A DNA stretch of 64,000 nt from Acidobacteria bacterium 28-9. GTDB taxonomy: Bacteria; Acidobacteriota; Blastocatellia; Pyrinomonadales; Pyrinomonadaceae. The notes below the pieces were generated by a model that saw only the letters and a program-made list of their open reading frames with translations, was not told the DNA's origin and ran no database searches. The first letter of the stretch is position 1, and every line of letters begins with the position of its first letter. Positions 35,467 through 44,655 of this stretch are shown piece after piece. The DNA is taken from positions 25,606 through 89,605 of the forward strand of contig MWYY01000050.1 in the NCBI GenBank assembly GCA_002050355.1, given 5' to 3'. Position numbers and translations under genes: made by a program.

Positions 35467-35921
35467 AAATCCGACTTTCCGCCGGTTTTTAGTTCCAGCC
35501 GCACATCCGTAATTTGAATATCTTTCTGCACGGCTTTGCACATATCGTAAACCGTCAGAGCCGCAACTGAAATTGCAGTCAACGCCTCCATTTCAACGCC
35601 GGTCGGCGCATTTGTTTTGACTTCAGCTTCCAGAAAAATGCCGTAATCTTTAATTTCGATTGTTACGTTGATTTTTGAAAGCGGCAACTGATGACACAAA
35701 GGAATCAAATTAGCTGTTTGTTTCGCCGCCATAATTCCGGCAATCCGCGCTATTTCCAGAGGATTTCCCTTCGGATTCGTATTCTCTTTAATCGCTTTTA
35801 TCGTTTGATTATTCAGCAAAACTTTTCCCGAAGCAACGGCGCGGCGCGTTGTCGCCCGTTTTTCAGAAACGTCAACCATCGCAGCTTCACCCGATTCGTT
35901 GATATGAGAAAGTTTTTTCAT
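35454..35921 (-). CDS. moaC: Cyclic pyranopterin monophosphate synthase MoaC
   Basis: The protein is 155 residues, usual length. A-M-V-D-V-S-E-K (residue ~14), L-I-P-L-C-H-Q-L-P-L-S (about 73) and G-V-E-M-E-A-L-T-A (about 107) are the family signature, including the conserved His and catalytic lysine region. Converts the MoaA product to cyclic pyranopterin monophosphate in molybdenum cofactor synthesis. moeA lies just upstream on the same strand, 37 bp away. Confidence 0.95.
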   Translation of the reverse strand: MKKLSHINESGEAAMVDVSEKRATTRRAVASGKVLLNNQTIKAIKENTNPKGNPLEIARIAGIMAAKQTANLIPLCHQLPLSKINVTIEIKDYGIFLEAEVKTNAPTGVEMEALTAISVAALTVYDMCKAVQKDIQITDVRLELKTGGKSDFVND

Positions 35922-35958
35922 AAAAATTAAATTCTGCGTTCCTTTGTGTTACAAATCT

Positions 35959-37197
35959 TTACGACAAAAACAATATTTTAACAATATCTCCGGCTTCTAA
36001 ATTTTCGTCTCGCGGTACGAAAACTAAACAGTTAGCACGAGAAAAAGCGATAAAATTTGACGAACTGCTGAAACGTAAAGATTCGAGGACAAGTTTTCCT
36101 TTTGCGTTTGTTTGAACAAATGCAGGCAAAAACGAATCACGTGCTTTTGCGCCTTTTATTTTGTGCAAAAGCACGGCAAACCCTTTTTGCAGTTCGCAAT
36201 TTTTTGCGCTTTGCATTTTCAATAATGCCGCTCGGACAAACAAAAAATAGGTTACCGCTAGGGAAACCGGATTTCCCGGCAGACCGAAAATTATTTTGTC
36301 ATCGAGTTTGGCAAAAACCGTCGGTTTCCCTGGCTTTAACGCAATCTTTTCAAAGAAAATTTCCGCGCTGAGTTCACGCAGCGCGGGTTTTGTAAAATCG
36401 TAATCGCCGACCGACACGCCGCCGGAAATTATTAAAACGTCGCAAGTTTTTATCGCATGTAAAATTTGCGATTTCAAATTTGAAATATCGTCTTTAACAA
36501 TCGGTAAAACTTTTGTTTCGGCGCCGCATTTTTCCACGAAAACTTTGAGCATAATTGAATTCGAGTTGCGAATCTGATCTTGTTCCGGTCTTTTATTTAT
36601 GCCAACGATTTCGCTGCCCGTCGCCAAAATCGCCACCCGCGGCTTTTTGTAAACTCTAACTTTTGCATAACCAAAAGAGGCTAAGGAAGCAATCATTTGA
36701 ACATTAATAAGTTCGCCTTGATCGAAAACTTTCACGCCCGTTTCAATTTCCGCGCCTTTTAAAACAATGTTTTGTCGCGGTTTCGTCGATTCCAAAATCT
36801 CGACGAAACTTACGCCTTCATCGGTTTTCGCCTCGCGTGCTAATTCTTTTTTCTGAACCGAATCGGCGCCGTCGGGAACTCTTGCGCCGGTCATAATCCG
36901 CACGGCTTCGCCGCTTTTTACTTCTTCATCAAAACCTTTTCCCGCCGCCGATTCGCCAATAACTTTTAGTATGACCGAACCGTTTTCACTCACATCCCCA
37001 AAATCTTTTGTCCGCACGGCGTACCCGTCCATTTGCGAGCGGTCAAACGGCGGTAAATTCATATCGGCAAAAATTTTTTCCGCTAAAATGCGCCTGACGG
37101 AATTTTCCAGATTAATCGTTTCCGACGAGAGCGCGAAAGTTTCGCATTTAATAATTTTTAACGCTTCGGAAATTAAAATCATTTGTTGGAACGCCAT
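35959..37197 (-). CDS. moeA: Molybdopterin molybdenumtransferase MoeA
   Basis: The protein is 412 residues. The N-terminal domain has D-R-S-Q-M-D-G-Y-A-V; the central MoCF-binding domain has I-I-S-G-G-V-S-V-G-D-Y-D (about residue 258) and F-G-L-P-G-N-P-V-S (about 306). Inserts molybdate into adenylylated molybdopterin in the cytoplasm. A short segment D-D-I-S-N-L-K-S-Q-I-L-H has repeat-like DNA wording but keeps the family length. Together with moaC it forms a small Moco unit, although other moa genes are not in the window. Confidence 0.94.
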   Translation of the reverse strand: MAFQQMILISEALKIIKCETFALSSETINLENSVRRILAEKIFADMNLPPFDRSQMDGYAVRTKDFGDVSENGSVILKVIGESAAGKGFDEEVKSGEAVRIMTGARVPDGADSVQKKELAREAKTDEGVSFVEILESTKPRQNIVLKGAEIETGVKVFDQGELINVQMIASLASFGYAKVRVYKKPRVAILATGSEIVGINKRPEQDQIRNSNSIMLKVFVEKCGAETKVLPIVKDDISNLKSQILHAIKTCDVLIISGGVSVGDYDFTKPALRELSAEIFFEKIALKPGKPTVFAKLDDKIIFGLPGNPVSLAVTYFLFVRAALLKMQSAKNCELQKGFAVLLHKIKGAKARDSFLPAFVQTNAKGKLVLESLRFSSSSNFIAFSRANCLVFVPRDENLEAGDIVKILFLS

Positions 37198-37283
37198 TAT
37201 CTTAAGGGAAAATACTGTTTCTGATGAGTTAACATTTGTTCGCGCTATCGCGCAATACCGCCATCGTTGGCGGTGTTCAATTT

Positions 37284-38642
37284 CTATCGAATAAAATAAA
37301 ATTCAGTTTGGCGCGGACGGATAAACTCAAAACCCTTTTCGGTCATAAACGCATCGTCTTCACCCATAATCGTTACTTTCTGATTGTTCCATTCGGGAAC
37401 GATTGTTGAAGTGTTCAGTTCAATTGAAGTATAAGAACCGAGCCGAAAGCGTTCTTCCGCGCCGCCGATTGTGCGCCGGAAATCAATCGATGCGCCGAGT
37501 CCGTGACCTTGGGTACCAATCGGGTGCGAATAAATCATCGCTTCGATGTTTTCCTTTTTCATTTCCGCCATCGTCGCATCATAAACTTCCGCGCCCGTCA
37601 TTCCGACGCGGGCTTTTTCAAACAAAACGTCCTGCAAACGATTAGTGTTTTTCAGCGCATTTTTCAAACCTTGCGGCGCATCCTTTTCACCTTTTTTCAA
37701 AATATATGCGTGCTTCTGCCAATCGGTCGAGAGTCCCATATAATTCAAACCAAAATCAACGTGAATCAAATCACCGCGCTCTAAAATTACATTTTCATCG
37801 GCGACGCTCAGAAACTGCTGCGAAGTTTCGTTCGGTTTGGATTGTCTCTGCACGCGCAAATCCGGCTGAAACCAAACGGTCAAACCGAGATTATTGACTT
37901 GCTGCAAAAGCCACCAGCGCACGTCGCCGACCGTTGTTTTGCCCGGCGTTACAACCTCGTTTGAAAAAGCGCGGCGCGTCAAAATGTCGGTAACCAAAAC
38001 GGCGTTTCGATAATGTTCGAGTTCTTCCGGCAGGCGCGTGTCGAGATAGTCGGTGATAAATTTTCCGCCCGAAACGAATCGCGTTTCGTAATTTTTGCCG
38101 AGCGCGCCGGCAAGAAATTTGTAAGCGTCGTGCGTGATACCGTCCGATTGCCCGCGTCCGCCGCCGAAATTTAAAGCGATTGTTTTCGGATTTCTTTCTT
38201 CGACGATTTTTCTTAACATTTCGGCTGTTTTATCGCGCGGCGGCGACAACACGGTGTAAAAATATTTCAGATGTTCTTCCGCGTAACGAACGACGGCGAT
38301 TTTCTCGAGAGTTTTGCCGTTGTCAAGAAGCACGAAAAAATCACGCCTGCCGACATACGGAATCGGCGGTGCGATATACTCGGTGACCGAATCCGAATGA
38401 AACTCTTCATTTGTGACAATCCACATCGAAACGTTATGCCGCCGCATCATCGGCAGAAGAACCGTGTCGAAACGCTTTTTCAGCCATTCTTCACGAACTT
38501 TCAACTGCTCGCGCTGCGAAAGCAGTTTCGGCATAGTCGGAATTTTTTCGTTCGATTTACTTTGGGTGAAAACGACATTCAGCGAAATGGTCGTCAATAA
38601 AATAACGCAAGAGATTCTAATAAAGAAATTTATAGTTGGCAT
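37284..38642 (-). CDS. Secreted M24-family metallopeptidase (Xaa-Pro aminopeptidase type)
   Basis: The protein is about 452 residues. The signal peptide (to N-V-V-F-T|Q) precedes a creatinase-like N-terminal domain and the M24 pita-bread domain. Metal ligands are visible: D-F-G-L ... S-T-D-W (two Asp), H in G-T-Q-G-H-G-L-G, E in S-I-E-L-N-T and E in I-M-G-E-D-D-A-F. The family removes N-terminal residues before proline. The gene is divergent from the acyl-CoA dehydrogenase gene and its 87-bp gap to moeA has no clear promoter. Confidence 0.86.
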   Translation of the reverse strand: MPTINFFIRISCVILLTTISLNVVFTQSKSNEKIPTMPKLLSQREQLKVREEWLKKRFDTVLLPMMRRHNVSMWIVTNEEFHSDSVTEYIAPPIPYVGRRDFFVLLDNGKTLEKIAVVRYAEEHLKYFYTVLSPPRDKTAEMLRKIVEERNPKTIALNFGGGRGQSDGITHDAYKFLAGALGKNYETRFVSGGKFITDYLDTRLPEELEHYRNAVLVTDILTRRAFSNEVVTPGKTTVGDVRWWLLQQVNNLGLTVWFQPDLRVQRQSKPNETSQQFLSVADENVILERGDLIHVDFGLNYMGLSTDWQKHAYILKKGEKDAPQGLKNALKNTNRLQDVLFEKARVGMTGAEVYDATMAEMKKENIEAMIYSHPIGTQGHGLGASIDFRRTIGGAEERFRLGSYTSIELNTSTIVPEWNNQKVTIMGEDDAFMTEKGFEFIRPRQTEFYFIR

Positions 38643-38730
38643 AGATTTTATTTTCGATATTTTAAGTGCAAAAGGCAATCACGACGAAAGGTAACGCATA
38701 AATTTTTATCAATTTGAAGGGCGAAACAAC

Positions 38731-38736
38731 TATACT
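38731..38736 (+). promoter_or_regulatory. -10 element (TATACT) of a possible small RNA
   Basis: TATACT with no strong -35. It lies about 80 bp upstream of an intrinsic terminator and about 190 bp upstream of the next gene. Confidence 0.35.
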
Positions 38737-38742
38737 GAGAAT

Positions 38743-38840
38743 GGATCCATATACGAATTATTATCTGAATAATATTAATTTAAATTTTCTTCCGAATAAA
38801 AGTAAATCACAGCGAAGGTCGAACGACTTTCGCTTTTTTA
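38743..38840 (+). ncRNA. Candidate ~95-nt small RNA or attenuated leader
   Basis: A transcript starting after TATACT would be about 95 nt and end at a good intrinsic terminator: AGCGAA...GTCG-AA-CGAC...TTCGCT (38811-38833) followed by TTTTTTA. No plus-strand gene lies upstream, so this terminator needs an owner. A second promoter (extended -10 TGCTAAAAT, 38872-38880) can serve the acyl-CoA dehydrogenase gene independently. No sequence homology is claimed. Confidence 0.4.
38811..38838 (+). terminator. Orphan intrinsic terminator
   Basis: AGCGAA-G-GTCG, loop AA, CGAC-T-TTCGCT, then TTTTTT. This is a strong hairpin with proper U-tail in the leader region of the acyl-CoA dehydrogenase gene. Confidence 0.75.
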
Positions 38841-38927
38841 ATTTTATAATTAGCCGTCAAAGTTGCGGTGATGCTAAAATGTTTTTGGCTTTGAGTCAGA
38901 ATTTTTTCAGAGGAAATTTATAACATT

Positions 38928-40154
38928 GTGATTGATTTTGAACTTTCGGAAGAACATCTTGCATTACAAAAAACCGTGCGCGAATTTTGTCAGGGCGAAA
39001 TTGCGCCCCACATCAAAGAATGGGACGAAAAGGCACATTTTGAACGCTCTGTTTTTGATAAAATGGCTGACCTCGGACTGCTTGGCGTGTGCATTCCCGA
39101 GGAATATGGCGGCGCGGGCTTCGATTATATTTCTTTAGGAATTGTCTGCGAAGAATTGGAGGCGTGCGATACGTTTTTACGCGTGGCAATGAGCGTTCAC
39201 GTCGGTTTGAATTCTCTGAGCGTTTTTAGTTGGGGTAATGAAGAACAGAAACAAAAATATCTTGTTCCGCAGGCAAAAGGCGAAAAGCTCGCAACCTTTG
39301 GTTTGACAGAACCGAACGCCGGAAGCGACGTTATCGGAATGCGTTCAAACGCCCGGCGCGACGGAGACGATTGGGTTTTGAACGGCGAGAAAATGTGGAT
39401 TTCGCTGGGCGATGTTGCCGACCATTTTTTGTTTTTCTGCTGGACGGACGAAGAAAAACGAAAGAATCGAGACCATTCAGGAATGAGCTGCTTTATCGTC
39501 GAACGTTCGATGCACGGATTTTCTTCGGGAACAATTCACGGAAAATTGGGGATTCGTGCCGGAAACACCGGATATTTTTCGCTGCAGGATGTGCGCGTGC
39601 CGCAAGCGAATATGCTTGGGAAAGAAGGCGAAGGTTTCAAGATTGCGATGTTTTCGCTGGAAAACGGACGTTATACGGTTGCTTCGGGCGCGACGGGCGT
39701 GATTCGCGCCGCGCGTGATGCGTCGGTTGCGTATGCAAATGTGCGCGAAGTGCAGGGACAGAAAATCGGTAATTTTCAATTAGTCAAACAAAAAATTGCT
39801 GAAATGGAAGCCGATTTTGAAATGTCGCGTCTATTATGGCTCAAATGCGGATTTTTAAAAAATGAAGGAAAGCCTTCGGCAAAAGCCGCGAGTCTTGCAA
39901 AATGGCAGGCGACGACGCGCTCGGAAATTGCCGCGTCAATGGCAATTGAAGTTCACGGCGCGAACGGCTACACGAATGATTATCCGGTCGAAAGATATTT
40001 GCGAAACTGCAAAGCCGCCATCATTTACGAAGGAACGCGCGACATACACACGCTGATGCAGGCTGATTGGGCTTTGGGTTTGAGAAAGGAAAAACAGGCG
40101 CGCGTAACTTTGCCGCCGTATAAACTGACCGAAGTAAAAGACGCATCCGCTTGA
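38928..40154 (+). CDS. Acyl-CoA dehydrogenase
   Basis: The protein is 408 residues. F-G-L-T-E-P-N-A-G-S-D (about residue 124) and K-M-W-I-S (about 151) are ACAD FAD/substrate motifs; the catalytic glutamate is E368 in I-Y-E-G-T-R-D-I-H, a placement shared by short/medium-chain, isovaleryl and glutaryl-CoA types. Oxidises an acyl-CoA to the 2-enoyl-CoA with FAD. GTG 38928 is the start: AGAGGA lies about 14 bp upstream. The precise acyl group is unknown, and no electron-transfer flavoprotein genes adjoin. Confidence 0.91.
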   Translation: MIDFELSEEHLALQKTVREFCQGEIAPHIKEWDEKAHFERSVFDKMADLGLLGVCIPEEYGGAGFDYISLGIVCEELEACDTFLRVAMSVHVGLNSLSVFSWGNEEQKQKYLVPQAKGEKLATFGLTEPNAGSDVIGMRSNARRDGDDWVLNGEKMWISLGDVADHFLFFCWTDEEKRKNRDHSGMSCFIVERSMHGFSSGTIHGKLGIRAGNTGYFSLQDVRVPQANMLGKEGEGFKIAMFSLENGRYTVASGATGVIRAARDASVAYANVREVQGQKIGNFQLVKQKIAEMEADFEMSRLLWLKCGFLKNEGKPSAKAASLAKWQATTRSEIAASMAIEVHGANGYTNDYPVERYLRNCKAAIIYEGTRDIHTLMQADWALGLRKEKQARVTLPPYKLTEVKDASA

Positions 40155-40196
40155 GTTAAATGTGGAATACGCAAACTAAATTTGTAATCGGACAAA

Positions 40197-40242
40197 CAAA
40201 AAAGGGCGAGAGAAATCGTAAAATTCCTGTCGCCCTTTTTTT
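40197..40242. terminator. Two-way intrinsic terminator
   Basis: AAAAAAGGGCGA (from 40197) pairs with TCGCCCTTTTTT (about 40229-40240) around a ~20-nt loop; T-runs follow on both strands. It separates the convergent acyl-CoA dehydrogenase and lipoprotein genes. Confidence 0.8.
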
Positions 40243-40310
40243 GTTTATGAATCATTTAGTAAATCAGATTTTTGCAAGTGAAATTAAAAATAGAAAATCA
40301 CTAAACTATT

Positions 40311-40868
40311 TTACCTTGCCACGTTTGAGTTTGTCGCCGACTGCTTAACCGATTGAAATTCGGGACTTTCATTTGTCATTTTCCATTCACCGTTCTCGCG
40401 CACGAATTTTATCTTTATGCCGTTCGGATAGTTTTCGTTGCGCATCTCGGCAACTGCTGAATCGCCTTGAATTTGCTCGTTGCGCGTCTCAAAAGGTTTG
40501 TCCGTAACGGGTTCGGTTTCCGTAATATAATTGACCATAGAAGTCTCTTTCTCGGCTTTCATATCCACTTGCAAAGATTTTAGAGTGTCTTGCGAAAAAA
40601 CCTTACGCAAAGCCGCATCATCCTTTTTCTTTAATGCTTCGTAATATGCCTGAACGACGGGCGCAAGCATCGGCGCGTTGTTAGTTGTCGCGGCTTCAGG
40701 CGTTTTGTTTGTCGCCAGCGGATTGTTTGAGCTGTCCGAAGCGACGTTTGCGGTTTTGTTCGCCGAATTTGTATTAGTTGAATTATTCGCCGTTTCTGAC
40801 GAGCTACAGCCGCTCAAAACAATTGCAAATAAAAAAACTGTGATAAAAAATATAATCTGAAAACGCAT
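40311..40868 (-). CDS. Lipoprotein with Asn/Thr-rich linker, possibly NTF2-like
   Basis: The protein is about 185 residues. The lipobox L-S-G-C21 gives a lipidated N-terminus; a Ser/Asn/Thr-rich linker spans ~22-68; from about 70 a domain begins V-V-Q-A-Y-Y-E-A-L-K-K-K-D-D-A-A-L-R-K-V-F, a helix typical of NTF2/DUF4878-like folds, ending K-F-V-R-E-N-G-E-W-K-M. The function is unknown. ATG 40868 has AGGAG immediately upstream; the longer frame to 40940 is not needed. Confidence 0.78.
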   Translation of the reverse strand: MRFQIIFFITVFLFAIVLSGCSSSETANNSTNTNSANKTANVASDSSNNPLATNKTPEAATTNNAPMLAPVVQAYYEALKKKDDAALRKVFSQDTLKSLQVDMKAEKETSMVNYITETEPVTDKPFETRNEQIQGDSAVAEMRNENYPNGIKIKFVRENGEWKMTNESPEFQSVKQSATNSNVAR

Positions 40869-40950
40869 ATTAATCTCCTTAAAAAATTGTCGTATAAATC
40901 CGAAAATTAAAAAGTATAAAACAAACTGACGAAAAAACAAGCAAAAGAAG

Positions 40951-41502
40951 ATGGACGAATTTTATAAAACCGAACTGCGGCGCGTATTTTTGATTCAAAC
41001 CTTGCCTGAACCGTTGACGCGCGCGAGCAGTCATCTGCAAATTTTCGACAATTACATCGAGAAAACGCGGCTGCGATTGCGCTCGGTGCGCGTTCCCGAA
41101 ACAAAGCAATGGACTTGGATTTTGGAGCAGCGTTTTCCGGCTAACGAAAAAGATTTATCACACTGGAAATTTTCCGAAATTTATTTGAGTGAAGCCGAAC
41201 ACCAGATTTTTGAGCAGTTTGAAGGCAGAGAAATCAAAAAAAACGAACGAGTCGAAACAAACGAAGTGCGTTTTAATCGTTATTTTCACGATTATAAAAA
41301 CAAACAAATTGCAATTGATGTTTATTTAGGTGCGCTTTGGGGTTTGAATTTGGCGAAGGTTTTTTTCGACAACGAGAAAGAAATGCGCGAGTTTGAAACG
41401 CCCGATTTTGCGGTTGCCGAAGTTACAAATAACTCATATTTTACGGGCGCAAATCTGATTGGAAAAAATGTTTTAGAAGTAATGGAGAATGAGAAATGGT
41501 GA
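40951..41502 (+). CDS. CYTH-like triphosphate-tunnel protein
   Basis: The protein is 183 residues with alternating charged strands: F-D-N-Y-I-E-K-T-R-L-R-L-R, W-T-W-I-L-E-Q-R-F, N-E-V-R-F-N-R-Y-F-H, I-A-I-D-V-Y and F-A-V-A-E-V-T. This pattern of charged residues facing a tunnel is the CYTH fold, which hydrolyses triphosphates or polyphosphate. The usual N-terminal E-x-E-x-K is replaced by K-T-E-L-R-R, so activity is unproven. It is divergent from the lipoprotein gene (82 bp). The stop overlaps the start of the palindromic repeat at 41487. Confidence 0.72.
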   Translation: MDEFYKTELRRVFLIQTLPEPLTRASSHLQIFDNYIEKTRLRLRSVRVPETKQWTWILEQRFPANEKDLSHWKFSEIYLSEAEHQIFEQFEGREIKKNERVETNEVRFNRYFHDYKNKQIAIDVYLGALWGLNLAKVFFDNEKEMREFETPDFAVAEVTNNSYFTGANLIGKNVLEVMENEKW

Positions 41503-41560
41503 ATGATGAATGAGAAAACATTTTCTTACATTTACCATTCATCATTCACCATTTACCATT
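41487..41560. repeat. Palindromic repeat, ATGGTGAATGATG family
   Basis: ATGAGAAATGGTGAATGATG with CATTCATCATTCACCATTTACC on the far side, between convergent genes. The closest relatives are 2455-2527 and 62257-62335. The stop codon of the CYTH gene is in the left arm. Confidence 0.75.
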
Positions 41561-42890
41561 ATTTCGTTCTCGGAATAACCGGCACGAACCTGTCCATTGA
41601 AGCATTGATTTGCAAGTAAATCTGCGTTTCGCGCGGGATTAGGTTTTTCCAATTCGAGCCGCCGCGTCTGATATAACCGGGCAATTTTGCTGGATTTGAA
41701 TTGTAGCCCGCCGACATCAGCTCGGTCGGCGTCGCAATTCCGTTTTCGACAGCTTGGTAAATCGTGTCGTTTGAAATCAAATCGCTCCAAGTCATTTGCA
41801 TATAAAGCAGCATCGCTTGCGCGGCGTTGATGTGGTTTTGCATTCCCGCGACAAAATCAGGAATTAAACCGACCGAATAATAACGCGAGCGCACCATATA
41901 ATAAGTCGGAGCAATCATCTGCACCATTCCGCCCGCGCCCGCGCTGCTGACCGAATAGCGATAGGTTTGACCTTCGTTCAAAGCGTAAAGCGCAAAAACA
42001 TCGTTATAAACACTCGGCGCGTATTCGCTGCGGAAACGCTGATGGTCAACATGCTCGACAATTGACAAACGCTCGGCGGCATCGGTTACCTGCGGCGAAA
42101 TAAAAACCCCCTTTTTTTGCAGATTCGCGCGCGCCGTGTCGAGTGTGTTTCGCACGTAGATTTTTCCGGCATTGACGACTTCCGGCGTAACAATTCCCGG
42201 ATGCGTAGAGATGTAATATGCCATCTCGTGAAGCTGTCCGTTGCGCTCGACCGGATACTGAACCAGCAGCGGAAGGTGCGCCAGATTTTTTTCATCAATT
42301 ATCAACACGGGCGTATTAACGCCGTTGGCGCGAACCGTGCGGAGCGTTACGAGCCTGCCGTTGGAACTGAGAATTCTTATATCAATATTGGTTTGAAGAA
42401 AAGCAGTCTTGCTCGTTACCAGATAATCTACTTTTGAGGTCGTGTAATCGTAAAACGCAATTCTGATAATGTCTGTTGTCAAAGATGCGTCAGTCATCGC
42501 GGTTGAAACAGGACGCGCAACCATTTGCCGTTTTGCTTCTTCGATTTTGCTTTTCATCAGCTTAAAACTCAGAGGTTTGAAAAAAGTCGGCGTAACCCGT
42601 ACGGGCATCGGTGTCGGAGAAACATACGAATTATTCGAAGGCGGAACTAAAATCGGATTGTGAAACGGCGTCGCCATAGGTTTTGGCGTTGGCGTAAGTC
42701 TCGGCACTGGCAACTTGTTTGTTATAATAACTTTTGATGCAGGCGTCGGCGAAACCCTCGGCAAAGTGGTTTGATTCGTTGAAACAATGCGGCTTCGCGT
42801 TGGCGCCGTTGTGGTTTTTACTTCCTGCGAAAATGCCTGGACAAATGTACAAACAAACACGATAAAGCCGATAAAAATTTTAGATTTCAT
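41559..42890 (-). CDS. Secreted lytic-transglycosylase-like protein
   Basis: The protein is about 443 residues. The signal peptide MKSKIFIGFIVFVCTFVQAFS|Q is followed by a Pro/Thr-rich region (~30-90) and a C-terminal domain with S-S-A-G-A-G-G-M-V-Q-M-I-A-P-T-Y-Y (about residue 310), which fits the SLT-type motif (S-x-x-G-x-x-x-Q-x-x-P). The preceding catalytic glutamate of SLT enzymes seems to be the E in N-E-G-Q. It cuts peptidoglycan if active. The start was chosen at the signal peptide. Confidence 0.72.
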   Translation of the reverse strand: MKSKIFIGFIVFVCTFVQAFSQEVKTTTAPTRSRIVSTNQTTLPRVSPTPASKVIITNKLPVPRLTPTPKPMATPFHNPILVPPSNNSYVSPTPMPVRVTPTFFKPLSFKLMKSKIEEAKRQMVARPVSTAMTDASLTTDIIRIAFYDYTTSKVDYLVTSKTAFLQTNIDIRILSSNGRLVTLRTVRANGVNTPVLIIDEKNLAHLPLLVQYPVERNGQLHEMAYYISTHPGIVTPEVVNAGKIYVRNTLDTARANLQKKGVFISPQVTDAAERLSIVEHVDHQRFRSEYAPSVYNDVFALYALNEGQTYRYSVSSAGAGGMVQMIAPTYYMVRSRYYSVGLIPDFVAGMQNHINAAQAMLLYMQMTWSDLISNDTIYQAVENGIATPTELMSAGYNSNPAKLPGYIRRGGSNWKNLIPRETQIYLQINASMDRFVPVIPRTK

Positions 42891-43063
42891 AATAATTCGT
42901 TCGGAAAAATACAGCTTCTGAGAAAATCCGTCGGCAGAATATCTGCGGGAACGCCGATTTCGAAAATCGCAATTATAAAGATTCACCTATCAACTAAAAG
43001 GTTGTCAATACGACGAAAAAAAATTTATATAACCCACAAAAATCTTTTATGGTTATTTCTAAT

Positions 43064-43093
43064 TTGTGATAAAGCGGAGTTCTGCGGTATAAC
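43064..43093 (+). promoter_or_regulatory. Probable sigma-70 promoter of glmM
   Basis: TTGTGA (43064-43069), an 18-bp spacer and TATAAC (43088-43093), 46 bp upstream of the start codon. Confidence 0.5.
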
Positions 43094-43138
43094 TGAAATT
43101 TCGTTTATAAGATACTGTTTGCAAGACAAATAACGGAA

Positions 43139-44515
43139 ATGGAAAAACTATTCGGAACTGACGGCATACGAAGCGAAGCGGGAAAATTCCCGCTCGACGA
43201 TGAAACCGTAGAGGTTATCGGCAAATCGCTGGCGCGCCATTTTCGGGAAAAACTCAGCAGAACTCCGCGCTTTGTTACCGGCAGAGATACGCGCGAATCA
43301 GGCGCGCAGATTGAACTGGCATTTCACAAAGGCGCGGCGGCGACCGAAAAGGCGCATTGCGAATCGGCTGGGATTATGACAACTCCGGGCGTAGCATTTT
43401 TAACCCGAAAGCTCGATTTCGATGCCGGAATTGTCATCAGCGCGTCGCACAATCCGTTTCGAGACAACGGCATCAAAATTTTTTCGCCGAGCGGAAAAAA
43501 GATTGATGCGGCGATGGAAAGGGAAATCGAAAAAGATATTTTTGAAAGTCGAAAGTCAAAAGCTCAAAGTCAAAAATCCGAAGTGCTTGATTTGAATTCA
43601 AATTTTGAAATTGATTTGTCGAAAACCGTCGAGATGCAAAATCGTTATCTTGATTATTTAAGCGGCGAATTCAAAACGCTTCGGCTCGAAAATTTCAAAA
43701 TGGTTCTCGACTGCGCAAACGGCGCGGCTTCGGAACTTGCGCCGAAACTTTTCCGAAAATTCGGGGCGCAAGTCACGGCGGTAAACAACCAGCCGGACGG
43801 ACGAAATATCAATGAAAACTGCGGCTCGCTTCATCTGGAAAATTTGCAGGCGAAAGTTTTGGAAGAAAATGCGGATTTCGGTGTGGCGTTTGACGGCGAC
43901 GCCGACCGTGCGCTGTTTGTTGACGAACAGGGAAATTTGGTTGACGGCGATGCGACGCTGTGGATTATGTCGCAGCATTTGCAGGCAAAAGGAAAGCTGA
44001 ACAATCAAACGATTGTCGCTACCGTGATGAGCAACATCGGTTTGGAATTAGCGCTGGCTTCAAAAAGTATTAAACTTCTTCGTACGCCGGTCGGCGATAA
44101 ATACGTTTTGCAGGAACTTCTAAATACAAATTCCAGCATCGGCGGCGAGCAGTCGGGACACATTATTTTCCCCGAAAGAAGTCTGGTCGGCGACGGGATG
44201 ATGACGACACTTTTTCTGCTCGAGGCTCTGCGGGGAAAAAGCAAAAGTTTATCGGAGATGACCGTGGGTTTTACGCGCTTTCCGCAAATTTTGGTAAACG
44301 TTAAAGTCGGCAAAAAACTTCCGTTTGAAACAATTGCCGAAATCGCCGAAGCCGCAAAAACGGTTGAAAACCAACTGGGTCAAAACGGCAGGCTTTTGCT
44401 TCGTTATTCAGGAACTGAAAATCTGGCGCGTGTGATGATTGAAGGAAAAAATCAAGCGCAAATCGAAGCGCAGGCAAATCGTTTGGCAGAAATTATTAAA
44501 ACGAATTTGTCATAA
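43139..44515 (+). CDS. glmM: Phosphoglucosamine mutase, with repeat-derived loop
   Basis: The protein is 458 residues, at the high end for GlmM. F-G-T-D-G-I-R-S (residues 5-12), phosphoserine loop I-S-A-S103-H-N-P-F, metal loop D-G-D-A-D-R and R-Y-S-G-T-E-N (near 430) are all present. Converts glucosamine-6-phosphate to glucosamine-1-phosphate for cell wall synthesis. Residues ~137-149 (S-R-K-S-K-A-Q-S-Q-K-S-E-V) are encoded by AAGTC-type repeat words (43545-43585) and look like about ten extra residues in a surface loop. ATG 43139 is 46 bp after the promoter. Confidence 0.93.
   Translation: MEKLFGTDGIRSEAGKFPLDDETVEVIGKSLARHFREKLSRTPRFVTGRDTRESGAQIELAFHKGAAATEKAHCESAGIMTTPGVAFLTRKLDFDAGIVISASHNPFRDNGIKIFSPSGKKIDAAMEREIEKDIFESRKSKAQSQKSEVLDLNSNFEIDLSKTVEMQNRYLDYLSGEFKTLRLENFKMVLDCANGAASELAPKLFRKFGAQVTAVNNQPDGRNINENCGSLHLENLQAKVLEENADFGVAFDGDADRALFVDEQGNLVDGDATLWIMSQHLQAKGKLNNQTIVATVMSNIGLELALASKSIKLLRTPVGDKYVLQELLNTNSSIGGEQSGHIIFPERSLVGDGMMTTLFLLEALRGKSKSLSEMTVGFTRFPQILVNVKVGKKLPFETIAEIAEAAKTVENQLGQNGRLLLRYSGTENLARVMIEGKNQAQIEAQANRLAEIIKTNLS
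43541..43582. repeat. AAAGTC-AAAAGC repeat inside glmM
   Basis: GAAAGTCGAAAGTCAAAAGC and TCAAAGTCAAAAATCC are low-complexity words like those of the intergenic hairpin at 20153-20182; in frame they give S-R-K-S-K-A-Q-S-Q-K-S. Confidence 0.55.
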
Positions 44516-44523
44516 ATCAAAGT

Positions 44524-44553
44524 GCAAATTTATAAGAATACACGAAAATTTGC
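44524..44553 (+). terminator. Possible terminator of glmM
   Basis: GCAAATTT (44524-44531) with AAATTTGC (44546-44553), a perfect 8-bp stem. The T-run after it is weak, so this is uncertain. Confidence 0.35.
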
Positions 44554-44620
44554 CTTTAAATCTATTCAAACCGTTTTTAGTATTTAACTTTTCATTGATA
44601 AAAATTCGATTCTTTTCGGC

Positions 44621-44649
44621 TTGCCAAAATTTTAGAAAAAAATTATATT
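44621..44649 (+). promoter_or_regulatory. Promoter of the candidate RNA upstream of aroB
   Basis: TTGCCA (44621-44626), a spacer of exactly 17 bp and TATATT (44644-44649). Confidence 0.6.
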
Positions 44650-44655
44650 AGTCTA

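Noticed and set aside
36455..36495. Repeat-like wording in moeA (D-I-S-N-L-K-S-Q-I-L-H)
   Set aside because: The protein length here agrees with the MoeA family, so no insertion is evident.
38714..38923. 69-residue plus-strand frame
   Set aside because: It runs through the terminator hairpin and has no ribosome site or protein-like composition; the RNA interpretation is better.
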